From assembly GCA_032358165.1 (NCBI GenBank), contig JAALGY010000036.1, positions 682,001 to 746,000 on the forward strand: 64,000 nt of DNA, written 5' to 3'. Under the pieces are notes generated by a model, which was not told where the DNA came from, ran no database searches, and saw nothing but the letters and a program-made list of their open reading frames with translations. Every line of letters starts with the position of its first letter. Position 1 is the stretch's first letter. Shown piece by piece: positions 1 to 10,266 of the stretch. The position numbers were made by a program, and so were the translations under genes. Source of the stretch: Diplosphaera chodatii (Eukaryota > Chlorophyta > Trebouxiophyceae > Prasiolales > Stichococcaceae).

Positions 1-336
1 CGCCCACGCCAGCAGCGCGGCGGCGGCTGCGGCCATGACGGCGGCGGAGGCCGCCTCGCCGGCGGCCACGCCGCCCGCGGGCAGCGCCTCCTTGAGCTGC
101 GAGTGGTGGCGGAAGGACACCCAGGGGCGGCGGAGCTGCGCAACCGCGAAGCAGGCGAAGGCCGCGGCCAGGAGCAGGCCCAGGGCGCCGAAGACGCGCC
201 GCCACAGCCGCGACTGCCCCAGCAGTGTGCCCCGCAGCTCCGCCACCACCGCCTCCTGCTCGTGGGTGTCCAGCACCTCGGCGTCCGGCAGCCGGTCGGC
301 CGAGTCCCCCTGCTGTCCCGCGGCCCGCTGCCGCAT
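1..336 (-). CDS. Hypothetical membrane protein, truncated by window edge
   Basis: An open frame of 112 codons runs from an ATG at 336-334 to the left edge of the window without a stop. The first ~45 residues are polar and end in a basic stretch (SRLWRR). A hydrophobic segment follows (VFGALGLLLAAAFACFAVAQL), then a polar linker (RRPWVSFRHHSQLKEAL), and a second Ala/Leu-rich hydrophobic stretch begins at the edge, so at least two membrane passes are likely. I do not recognise the family. The start lies 42 nt after the RPB10 stop, on the same strand and in the same frame, with no TGTAA motif and no room for a promoter between them. That suggests co-transcription with RPB10. The alternative is a separate gene whose promoter overlaps RPB10. 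Confidence 0.55.
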   Translation of the reverse strand, partial: MRQRAAGQQGDSADRLPDAEVLDTHEQEAVVAELRGTLLGQSRLWRRVFGALGLLLAAAFACFAVAQLRRPWVSFRHHSQLKEALPAGGVAAGEAASAAVMAAAAAALLAWA

Positions 337-378
337 GGGGACCAGGCTGCCGCCGAGACGCTCCGCGCAGCTGGCGGC

Positions 379-600
379 TCAGTCCTGGTCCTGCCCCTGC
401 CGCTCCAGCGTGTTGTAGTTGAGCAGCTTCTCGATCAGGTCGACGTGTGTCATGAGCATACGGCGGCAGCAGTACCTACTCAAGCCCAGCGCATCCAGCG
501 CGTCACCTTCCGTGTACTCAGCTTGCAGCAGGTCCAGATAGGTGTCCCACTTGTTGCCAATGACCTTGCCGCAGGTGAAGCAGCGTACAGGAATGATCAT
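379..600 (-). CDS. RPB10: RNA polymerases I/II/III shared subunit RPABC5 (RPB10)
   Basis: This is an intact single-exon frame of 73 residues, the normal family length (about 70). It starts with the invariant [18 protein letters not shown], containing the first zinc-binding CX2C, and carries the second ligand pair in [20 protein letters not shown]. The ending LLNYNTLE matches the plant and algal form. RPB10 is a small zinc-binding subunit shared by the three nuclear RNA polymerases and helps assemble the RPB2/RPB3/RPB11 side of the enzyme. The gene is divergent from POLA2 across about 457 bp. A second ORF follows after only 42 nt (see finding). Identification is close to certain. Confidence 0.97.
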   Translation of the reverse strand: MIIPVRCFTCGKVIGNKWDTYLDLLQAEYTEGDALDALGLSRYCCRRMLMTHVDLIEKLLNYNTLERQGQDQD

Positions 601-1057
601 TGCGCCTGCTCAGGCTCGGAGAAGCACTCGCAGCTTTACCAAGCGTGCATGCTAATGTACATGAGCCACCTTCTTCGTCAGCCCTAGCTTGACTATCTGG
701 TGGCAGCTACACGCAACGACTTGAGTTTGCAGCAGCTGCTGCAGTGTACAACGTTCTGCCAAAGTGGCATTCTTGAGGTTGCCTCCATGCAAGGGGTCCA
801 GGAAGTGCCGGGAAGTACAGGAAGCGGTTGTCAGGTCAGCGGAAGCAGCTGCTCCCGCTCTGTAATTTGAATGCAAATTGAGACATACATGATTGATCAC
901 TTGCATTCGTGCCTTGATGCTTGGCAGCGACACCTCTTCAGTTCGCAACGTCTGCTTGAGCACTGCTCCGCGATCTCGCATCAACTGTAGCACAGTCTGC
1001 TTGAATGAGAATGCCTACAGTCTGCAGCGCATAGTTGCATAGTCAAAGGCCTCAAAC
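601..1057. promoter_or_regulatory. Bidirectional promoter region RPB10 / POLA2
   Basis: These 457 bp separate the divergent start codons of RPB10 (minus) and POLA2 (plus). No convincing TATA box or gene is visible. The region should contain both transcription starts and both 5' UTRs; this is inferred from position only. Confidence 0.5.
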
Positions 1058-4000
1058 ATGGCAGCCACAGAGGCGCAGCTGGTTGCAGCGTTCAGAAGCA
1101 ACCAGTTCAAGTTCCAGCACGGCGACTTGCCGAAGCGTTGCGCAGATCTGACGGCGCAATATGGCATCAGCGCCACCGAGCTCAGCGATGCCTACGATCT
1201 GTTTGCGTTGCAACAGTAAGTCATGCTAGTGCAGATCGCCATATCAGCTGCGCAAACCTCCGTGCAGTATGTAGTAATTGATGTACATGGTGCATGGTCC
1301 GAATGCATATGTCCCCATGTGCAGCAATGCCGGCAGCAGCGTTACAGTGGACAACATCCTGAGCTTCCAGCAGCACCTGAAGAAGAGCCCGCCGAAGCCC
1401 GTCTCGCTGACGCCCGCCAGGCCGCGGCACAAGGGCCCCACATACACTTCGCCACCGAGCGCAGGCCCTAGGTGGGTCTGCAATAATGGCACATGGAAGC
1501 AGTTCCGCCACCTCGTGCCTGTACCCACTCCCGGGCTGGCACATCTGGCACACTCGACGGTCCCGTGCCTGCTGTGGGTTCGCAGGCTGCAGACGGTGCT
1601 GGCGGACCACAGCAACATCAGCCGCCCGGCGGGCATCAGCACGCCCACGCCAGGCAAAAGGAGCGGCGGGCCCGAGGACGGCGGCGCCGCCAAGCGGCCG
1701 CGGCTGTCCAGCGCGTTCAAGGAGCGCGCGGCGCGGGGCCACGTGCAGGCCACCCTGAACGAGCACGTCCACGTTGACACAGATGCGGTGGTGAGCGCGG
1801 TGGCTGTGCTGTGCACACACGGCAGAGCATGAGCAGGGCATATGCTGTTGGCGGGCTCCACCTGCGTGACCCTCTGCAAGACAGCAGAGCAATCCACAGC
1901 AACCTGGTCTGTCGCAGCCCATGGGGGACGGCAGCCTGTCAGACAGCAGTGGGCGCTGCGCCTTCCGGCTGCTGGGTCCGCAGCTGCTGCCGGCCCAGCG
2001 GTACATGGTGGACCGTCTGGAGGACAAGGTCAGCGGCGATGCCTGCGGCAGCACCTCGCACTCCAGCAACTCCTGCTGCTGATCTGGTCGCTTGACCTGC
2101 ACACGTTGTAGAACACATTGCAAGGCGCGGGGTCCATGGAAGCGGTGGGCTGAGGTCCATCCCCTGTCGCGCCCAGGTGGCATACCTGGACGGCCGGATC
2201 ACGGAGTTTGCGCAGGCGCTGGAGGCGCAGGGGCTGGGGCCGCCGCAGCCGGTGTCCGCCACCACACAGGTGGGCTGTCCCAGGCGCCAGCAGATCGCGG
2301 TTGCTCAACAGCCTTTTGCCGGGAGTCACAGCAGCTGATGCTGAACAGCGCCCCGCTGCGGGTGCTGCGTGGGTGGAGGCAGAACCACCTTTCTTCTGAG
2401 CAGCACGCTGGGGGCCTGCAGGCGGCGGCCCTGTTCGTGGGGCGGGTGTGCTGCGACGGGGAGGGCCGCCTCAACGAGGCGTCCGCGCAGCTGGAGGGCG
2501 ACGTCGCCGTCTCCAGGGGCGCGCGGGTGCGGCTGGACCTGTCCCGGGTGCCCGCGCTGCGCATGTTCACCGGGCAGGTGGGTGGCTCGGTTTGTGACAG
2601 CCCCCGCAACGGACTTCCTGCAGGGTGTACCCGCCGCCAGGGCAGCCCCCTGCTGCGCATGCTGAGGGTGACGCTGCCCAGCCTGGTGCAGCCCACGCTT
2701 GCGAATGCACGACGCTGTGTGCCTGTGAATGAGGTCTGGGTCGTGCGCCGCCCACACACAGATCATCGGCGTGACGGGCATCAACCCGACGGGCGCCTGC
2801 CTGCTGGCGTCGGAGTTGCACGCGGGCACGGCAGCGCCGCTGCCGGCCACGCCGCCAGACCAGCTCGCACGCCTTGCACGCCGGACAGGTGCGGTCTCCG
2901 GTTTGCCTGGCGACCACACAGCCGCATGCAGTGCATGTGTCCTGCGCCGTGCTGCAACCGTTGCATGCGGCGCAAGGCGTGCGGCTGTCCCGCCACACGC
3001 AGGCGGCCGGCCGACGTCGCTCGCCGTGGCGGCGGGCCCATTCACCACCAGGTCCGAGCTGTCGTTCGAGCCGCTGGAGGAGCTGCTGGCGGCGGTGGCG
3101 TCGCAGGGGGCGCCGCCCACGGCGCTGCTGCTGGCGGGGCCGTTCCTGGACGCGGCGCACCCCGCGGTGGCGGCCGGCCAGCTGGACACCCCCCTGCAGC
3201 ACATCTTCGAGCAGGAGGTCAGCGCCCTCCCTCGCTGCTTGCCCGCTGACCGCTGCAGTACATGTGGCTGTGTGCACAGCACCTCGCGCATCCACGGGGC
3301 GCGGTTTGCGATGTGTGCTGCAGCCACAATTCGCATGCCGGACACTGCATGACCAAGCGAGACAGGTTGGTGGCAGCTTCTCGACATGTGCTGCCATGCA
3401 GGTTCTGCAGCGCATCAGCGAATTCGCGAGTGCGCACCCCTCCACGCGCGTGCTGCTGGCGCCCTCACCCAATGACGTCATCGCGGCACCGGTGGGTGCC
3501 ACCGTAGCAACATCGGTGTCATCCTGTGGGCCAGCCGAACTTCTGCGAATCCATGGAGACAACATGGAAGCGCTGTCGAAAAGGACGGCGACCTCAAGCA
3601 GACGTCTCAGAAGACGCACTGACTAAATCACCATTACGTCCGCCACCAGGTGTTTCCCACGCCGCCGCTGCCGCGGCCTGGCAGCAGCGGCAAGGGCCAG
3701 CCACCAGAGCTGCAGAGCAGCATCGCGGCGCTGCCAGACAACGTCACCATGCTGCCAAGCCCTGCAACCTTCAGCCTGGGCGAGGTTGGTCTCGCTTTGC
3801 GTCTGACAACACACACATCAACTGACCCTGCGCACCCAAGCGTGATTCACAGTCTGCCACCCTCAGTGGGTGGCTTGCCACGACATGTAAACGGACGTCT
3901 CTTTGCATTCGAAGCGCTTGCTGGGTGAGAGTGCATCTCCACCCGCAGGTGGTGTTTGGCCTGGTGACGGCAGATGTGCTGAGGGCGATCGCCGGCAACG

Positions 4001-4731
4001 AGGTCAAGCGGCAGCAGCCGGGGGGCATGGCGGGTCTGGCGGGCCACCTCCTCACCCAGCGCAGGCACGCTGCAGACACCCGAAGACCGTGCCGTCTCAC
4101 TGGATGCTCACGATGCTGCTGCACCAGAGGCCCACACCCCGCTCATCAGCGGATGCACAGCAGGACATCCCCTGCGTTCGTCGCCTGTTCCTCGGTGTAG
4201 GCAATGCTGATGCACACATGATGGTGCTGCAGCTACTTCCCTGTGTTCCCGCCGCCGTTGGGCGCCCTGCTGGACACGGCCCTGGCCGCGGGCGCGCTGC
4301 GGCTGGCGGCCACCCCCGACGTGCTGCTGCTGCCGTCCGAGCTGGCGCCCTTCGCCCAGCTGCTGCCCGCCGCCGGCGCCTCCAAGGTGCACCCCGCGCA
4401 CGCAGACCAACCCTGGACGTGGCACGCGTCCTACAGGGGATACATGCTGCAATGTGTGTGTCGCGTTGTGTGGCTGTGAGCGGATGCAAACCAGTATCAG
4501 AAGCCAGTCGTCATGCACCTCTGGGAGTCACCATCAGTCCTGATGCTGCAGGTGGTGTGCGTGAACCCGGGGCGCCTGGTGAAGGGCGACTCGGGCGGCA
4601 CCTGGGCGCGGCTGCAGCTGCAGGCGGCGGAGGAGGCGAGGAGCATACTCGGCGGCAAGGACGCGGAGACAAATGCGCCCGTGCCCCACCGCGTGGACCA
4701 GCGCTGCAGAGCGGAGATCGTCAAGATCTGA
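1058..4731 (+). CDS. POLA2: DNA polymerase alpha subunit B (primase-polymerase B subunit)
   Basis: Thirteen exons join in phase to 628 codons plus TGA: 1058-1215, 1325-1471, 1586-1790, 1918-2028, 2177-2269, 2422-2577, 2762-2888, 3003-3217, 3402-3491, 3650-3784, 3949-4064, 4233-4386, 4552-4731. The human protein is about 600 residues. Recognisable blocks are RYMVDRLEDK (exon 4), the OB-fold segment IIGVTGINPTG (exon 7), the inactive phosphoesterase segments VAAGPFTTRSELSFEPL and LLLAGPFLD (exon 8), LLAPSPNDVIAAPVFPTPPLP split across exons 9/10, LLTQRSYFPVFPP across exons 11/12, and the family signature VCVNPGRLVKG (exon 13). The subunit tethers primase to the catalytic subunit and acts at replication initiation in the nucleus. 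Intron 11 uses a GC donor (AG|GCACGC), and only that choice restores the conserved TQRSYFP. Confidence 0.95.
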
Positions 4732-5397
4732 GGCAGATGGGGTCATGTGGTCACCAGGGCATGGTTGCTGCGACATCGAGCTGTTCGACTGGAACAAGCA
4801 AGCACGGGAGACTGCGACATTCCACCCTGCAGCATCCCACAGCACTGACACTGTGTTCCAGATTTGATGCACCGCAAAGGCAAAGGGTGTGTATCTTGGG
4901 CCGCCGCAGCTGAGGTTTGGCACTTCAGTGTGCGGTAGCTGACAATCGCAGGTCGTGGGTTGGTGATTGTGCTTGCTGGTCAATGTCTGGGTTCAAACTG
5001 TCAAACTCTCGCATGTCAGGCTTCCAGCCTGACAACGTCTCCAACCTCCTAGCGGTCCTTTCAAACGTCCACGACATCAGAACAGCTCAATGCTACCGTC
5101 GCAGTCGCTGTGTTCCTGAATCGGCCTGTACACCCCTTCTACCGGCCCAATGGGAGCCCAAAATCACTGCCAGGGCGGCGTTGATGGGCTGTGCCGTCGC
5201 AGGTACGCCCGCAGGCCCAGCACCTCAGCATCGTCTGCACTCTGCCGCTGCACAGGTGATCTCCCTGCGCAGCGGGCCACAGCTCACGCTGACGTCACGG
5301 CGCACCACATCCCTTCTGTCACGTCTCCACGCGCCAAACAACGATGCAGATGCAGATGGTGTGCAAAACCCCGGTGCGCACCCTCTGCAGCGGGCAG
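4732..5397. other. Region 3' of POLA2, no firm gene
   Basis: These 666 bp follow the POLA2 stop. They contain a possible ATG-led plus-strand frame from 4982 (beginning MSGFKLSNSRMSG) that could be an upstream exon of the small plus-strand ORF ending at 5572, but I could not connect them convincingly. No TGTAA signal was seen. Confidence 0.3.
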
Positions 5398-5572
5398 GCT
5401 GTCCTGTGACGGCCGGCTGCCCAGCGACAAGTGCCGCGCGGAGATGCTGCGCTGCATGTCCAGCGCCTGCGAGCAGCGGCAACGCATCCTTGAGGAATCG
5501 CACCCCGATGCTCCCCGGGACACAGCGCACACCTCGGCAGACATCCCTGCTGGCGCCGCAGCTGCAGCATGA
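5398..5572 (+). CDS. Possible last exon of a small cysteine-containing protein
   Basis: After an AG at 5396-5397, an open frame runs to TGA at 5570-5572. It encodes a charged, cysteine-bearing segment (CDGRLPSDKCRAEMLRCMSS followed by ACEQRQRILEESHPDAP) and then an Ala-rich tail. The third codon positions are strongly G/C, as in neighbouring real exons, which favours coding on this strand over the overlapping minus frames. The cysteine spacing does not fit a CX9C protein. It is convergent with the WASHC1-like gene, whose stop is 12 bp away. The upstream exons and function are unknown, and this may be a chance ORF. Confidence 0.3.
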
Positions 5573-5583
5573 CCAACTCCAGA

Positions 5584-8306
5584 TCATGAAGCCACCTGCT
5601 GGCTCCTGCCGCTCCCGCTGCCACTGCCAATGGCGCCCTGACCCGGCAGCGGCGGCACGAGCTGGGACGCCTCGGCGCCACCTTCAAGTAGGGTTCTGGC
5701 GGCCCCGGCGGGGGGCGGCTCGAACGCGGACGCCCCAGCAGGCTGCTGCGCCTGGGGGCCGCGGGTGGCCTGCGCGGCCCGACTCGCCTCGCTGCCTGCC
5801 ACGACCGCAGCCCAAGTCTGACGCTCTGGAGGCGCCCCTGGCTCTGCCCGCGCTTGCGACCCGCTGGCGGGCGGCTCACGAGGCGCACTCCGGCTGGCGG
5901 CCTGTTCGGTGTCCCCGCCAGCGCCCGAGCTGCCGCTGCGCCGAATTGCAGGGTCCATGGTCACGCTGCGGTGCGTCAGGTGCCGCCCTGGCCCCGTCGG
6001 AGGCTCTGCTGGCGCCGCTGCAGAAGCTTTGATTCCAGCGGCACCGTCGGCTGCGTCCGTCGCGTACCCCGCTGGCTGTGCGGCCTGCTCGAAGGGCGAG
6101 CGCTGAGAGCCTGCTCCGCTGCCGGTCTTACGCTGCGCACTCTCGGTGCCTGTGCTGTCAGCTGCAGCAGGCACAGCAGGGGCTGCCTCATCGTTGACAG
6201 CAGGCTGGGCGCTGCCGGCCCCGCTGGCAGGCTGCTGTGGGGCCGGGTCTGCTGCCGCCGCTGCAGGCGAGCTGACTGCTGCTGTTGCTGACCTCCTGCC
6301 TTGCGGCATCTGCGCAACCCCCGCTGCGCGCTGTGATGCTGACGTCGGCAGAGTGGTCCTGCCTTTGCCACCAGGGCTGCTGTCGGCGCCCAGACTGCCC
6401 AGGCGCAGCGGCGGCACAGGGACGGGTGCCGGCCTCGCTGCTGCTGCCGCCGCCCCAGGCTGTCGGCCAGGCAGGTGCGGCCCTGCAGCGGTGCCGACTG
6501 GTGGGCTGGGCCGCCGGGGCGCCAGCTGCTCCGAGCGTGCTGCCGCGAGTTCCGGTGGTGCAGGCTGCGCGCGCTGGGGCTCGGCACCAAGGGGCGACGA
6601 GGCGCTGGCGGGCTGCAGGGTGGGTGCAGCACTGGCGGCGGGGCCGGCCACAGCACGGGCGCCTGGCGGTTCCCTGCCGGCGCCGCTGCGCGGCAGTGCT
6701 GAGCCCGATCGATCCCACCGCTCGGATCGCATTGCAAGAGACCGCCTGCAGTGCAGGCACGAACAGATGAGGACACGGCCAGCTGCAGAGTGAACGTGCA
6801 AGAGCCGACAGGGCTTGCACAGCAGAACTTGACCGTGTTTCCAACTTTCACTGTGACGCAGCTCGCCTGGAGGAGAACATGGAGGCGGCTCCAGCGGCTG
6901 CGAGGTCGGGCAGCTCCTTCGGGAGGCTGATCGCCGGCAGCGGGCGCGCCGCGGAGGCGGCGCGGCTGAGCGGCCCCGCGGGGCCGGCGGTCGACAGCGC
7001 GGGCGACCCGCCGGCCGAGCGCAGCTCCCTCGGCACATCCTGTGCGTGCAGGTGCGTGGGACATCAGGCGCGTGGTGTGTTGGGGGGATTGTCTGATGGC
7101 TGTGCGACACACACGAGCTGCCCAACGTCGTCAAGCACTCCAGCAGCCAGGCAGCCGGAGGTGGCTTGCCTCAGGCAGCGTGGACATGATGCTCTGCATG
7201 TCGAATGCTGGCGCCTGCGTCGCAAAGCTGGGCATGGCCGGCAGGTCCACCTCCACCCGGCTGCGGTGCATGCAAAGAGTCACACCTATTTGTAATGGAT
7301 GCCATTGTGCAAGGTCCAGCTTCCAAGAAGCCTGCTGAGGCAGGGCGCAGCCATGTCTTGCAGCCAGCACCAAGCCCGCTCGTACCTAGTGAAGGGACTA
7401 TCCGAGGAATTGAACATCAGCAGCGCAGCTGGAGGCACTGTCCCACTTGGCGGCAGCTCCCGGGCTGGTGCCTGCAGCCGCGCAACTTGGTGGTCGGAAG
7501 CGACAATGCTCGGGCAGGTGCATGCCTGCAATCCTGTGCTCGTTGCCATGCGTCCTGGAGGAACTGTGAAGACCCTTCACGAAGCAACGCACCTCCTTTT
7601 GAAGCTGCAGCTCCATTGGCAGCGGCTGATTGAAGAAGTGAAACAGCTCTACGGTATCCCGCCCGGGCATCCGCACTGCCCCAACATCCTCGGCGCTGGC
7701 TGCTCCTTCAGCTGACGCTGCTGCCATGGCAGCTGCAAGAGACTGCAAGCTGCTTGTGGCCGCGTTTAATGCGTCACTGGCGCCCAAGAGCATGTCGGAT
7801 GCCGGTTCGAGCGCAGGCTCCGCTGCTGCCGGGCTGGCGCCGCCATCGGAACTGCTTGGTGTGCTGCCTGTATGGGCCACTGCACGCTGCGTTGAGGAGG
7901 CCTCTCGGAAGATGTTGCTGTAGGTGCTGGAGGCCGCAGGGTAGCGTGCTGGCAGCACCACGGCAGGTGCGACACCCGCCTCCGCCAGCTCCTCCAGGCG
8001 AGCCTCCACCGCATGCAACCGCTCCGCCAAACTGCGCGCATCATCTACACACACGCGCGCCTTGTCAGTGTGTGTTGCATGCGACCCGGATGTGCTCCAA
8101 CAATCTGCGACGTCCGTGGGCATGACAGTGGTTCTTCCCAGCGCATCAGCATGCGCACTTGTGTACGCATGTATGCGGGCATGCAGCTGCTGGAAGACGT
8201 TGGAGCTGTCGGTCTGCAGGCCCAGCAGCGCCTGGCATACGCTTTCGTACGTCTGGCAGGGCGGCAGGTCCTGCTGAATGATGGGCACAAACTGCTGCGC
8301 TGCCAT
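5584..8306 (-). CDS. WASHC1: WASH complex subunit 1-like protein (WASHC1)
   Basis: This is a multi-exon minus-strand gene; the start ATG 8306-8304 is chosen because FVPIIQQDLPP follows seven residues later, like YxVPLIQPDL at the WASH N-terminus. Further collinear matches are ARYPAASSTYSNIFREA (about 7925-7875; WASH has AKYPAP..EYGSIF), LPPSGTVPPAALLMFNSSDS (about 7460-7400; WASH has LPSNISSVSSLLLFNTTE) and VEVDLPAMPSFATQAPAF (about 7260-7210; WASH has EIDVPSYLPDLPG). A long Ala/Pro/Ser-rich disordered exon (about 7040-5584) follows, ending at TGA 5586-5584. WASH activates Arp2/3 on endosomes through a C-terminal WH2-central-acidic tail. I could not find that tail, so the last exon may be misassigned or the motif lost. 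Exon limits are approximate. Confidence 0.65.
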
Positions 8307-8756
8307 GACCTGCGCGTGAGTGGAGTACAGGAACAACAAACATCAACGATGCACGCCTCGACCACGTGACGCAGCCGGAGCACACCTTTGCCACGCGTAT
8401 CGGCGTGCAAGCATGCACTGCGATCTGCGAAACAACGTAGCCCGTTTCAGAAAGCTGAGCCGCACCCACCCTGTGGCGCTCAGCAGCCCTTGGCAAGGTT
8501 TAGCATTTGTTAAGTAGCCTCGGACCTCTGTTGCAATTTGCTTGCAGCACGCATCTGCGACTGCCGCAACACTGCCCCTGGAACATCCAGATCTCCGCTA
8601 CTCCAGCAAAAAAGGCGTACAGGTGTTTGAATGCCGCCTCCGCCAAGTTGGTACAGCGTCAATCATCACCTCTTATTTCGCTGCGCAGGGATGCTTGGGA
8701 GGAAGATCACTGTTTGCTGCTGTCTTGCTGATTGAGAATGTTGCTGGTCATCGCCG

Positions 8757-9401
8757 TCAGATGTCGTGCAGCTTGATCAGCAACTCTTCTGCAAGCCTTG
8801 CCCGCGCTTCCTTTGTCATGTCGGTGATGGCTACAGGCAGCTCGTTGTGCTGCTCCATATCCGCCCACAGCCGCGCCCGCATATCTTGCAAGTAGGTCTC
8901 GACACGCAGCTCTTTACTCGCGGTGCTGCGGCCGCTGACAGTGCTGGTCTCTGCACTGTTGAGCCAAGCAAGTGCTTGAGGGGCGTGCTGACCTGGACAC
9001 ATCTTGAGCAAATGGCAAACTGGCAAGGAAAAAGGTCACTGTGTGTGCATAGCGGAAGCACTCTCGGAAGCACGAGGCTGACACCTTGTGGCCTCGTTGT
9101 CATCGTGATGAGCACACGACCTGGGTACAGATCTACCAGCTGGGCCTGCCGACACTCCTGTGCCCGACCACACTGCTGTGTCAGCCCGCTCAGTCCTCCG
9201 TGATCTCGATGCAGATGTCCCACCTGCATCGACAAGCAACTTTTGTGGTTTGGAGTGGCGGTCGTGCTCTTCGTGACAGTCTCAGGCGCACGGCGGTGGT
9301 GCAGTGCACCAGATGGCAGTCTGTTCAGTGCTAACCTTGAGTATCTGCAGTACCAGCAAACATGTTGTGCGGCCCAGACGGTGCTGGCCGGCAGCCATCA
9401 T
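8757..9401 (-). CDS. Hypothetical protein, 120 residues, three exons
   Basis: Exons 9401-9336, 9223-9121 and 8950-8757 join in phase (66 + 103 + 194 nt) to 120 codons plus stop with canonical GT-AG introns. The product starts MMAAGQHRLGRTTCLLVLQI. It has a Cys/Gln-containing middle (GLTQQCGRAQECRQAQLVDL) and ends in a strongly helical, charged segment (LQDMRARLWADMEQHNELPV, then TKEARARLAEELLIKLHDI) that could form a coiled coil. No signal peptide is evident. I do not recognise the family. It lies head-to-tail with the WASHC1-like gene, about 450 bp upstream of its start. The last exon is the most secure part; the first could be different. Confidence 0.5.
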
Positions 9402-10266
9402 GGCTGCGTGGCTCAATGATGTTTGCCGACTGCACTGCTGCAGAGGCCTTGCCGCTCAGCAGGCGCACCCCATGTGGTGGTAATGCAGACTGTCGGCATG
9501 CATCACTCCTTGATCCGGAGCGGTCTGCGATGTCAGCAAAGCAGCACCAGTAGTGTGCTGACAGCTGTAGTGGCGTGATGTTTGTTTTTGTGTCTGACCT
9601 TTCTGTTTGCATGCATGCATCCCGACAAGCTCGTGCATGCACCTGCTGCATGAGGAAGGTGCCTGGCGGCAGAGACAGTGCCTTGCAGCTCACTGACTGC
9701 TGCTTGGTGCAACAACCGCAACGCGGCAGCCCTGCCGCACCATAGCATCTGCTGATCTACTAGTAATAGCAAGTCACGCTCTGCCAGGGGGTTGCATGCT
9801 CATGCATGCTGCAATAGCAGTAACGGTGACCAGACCTTTTACTGCTCTGCGGCTGCTTCCGCCGAGCATTCCGCCGCTCGTCCATCCGCGGGTGCCCTGT
9901 GCCACAAGCAACCGCATTGAGTGGCTTGCGGCGTGAGGGCCCGATAACTCAGATCGGCGTTTGGCGTTTGGGCATACGGTGACTCAAATTTGTTGGGCAG
10001 GAAGCAGACTTGGAAGCTGGGCACGTCAGCAAGCCATCTGATGTGGTGCCAATTGTGATGCTTCAAAAAGCATCTTGCTTGCGTGTTGCCCCGACATACG
10101 TGATCAAGATGTATTGCAGCTCATGTGAGGACCCTTGGCGGACGCACAGGTTAAGAGCCTTCAGCATTGCTGAATGCATTTGAGCATATTCGGGGATTGA
10201 TATTGTAGAGCTTACAACAGCGTGACACTTCATCTTTGTTGTGCGCGTGGTACACTGCTGATCAGC
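9402..10266. other. Intergenic region between divergent genes
   Basis: These 865 bp lie between the start of the minus-strand hypothetical gene and the purple acid phosphatase start. Only short unsupported ORFs are present. It must hold both promoters. Several TGCATGCA-type palindromes occur (for example near 9610), but these are common across the whole window. Confidence 0.4.

Noticed and set aside
35..687. Plus-strand Ala/Arg/Pro-rich ORFs at the left edge
   Set aside because: They are the antisense of RPB10 and the membrane-protein frame; the minus strand gives a recognisable protein.
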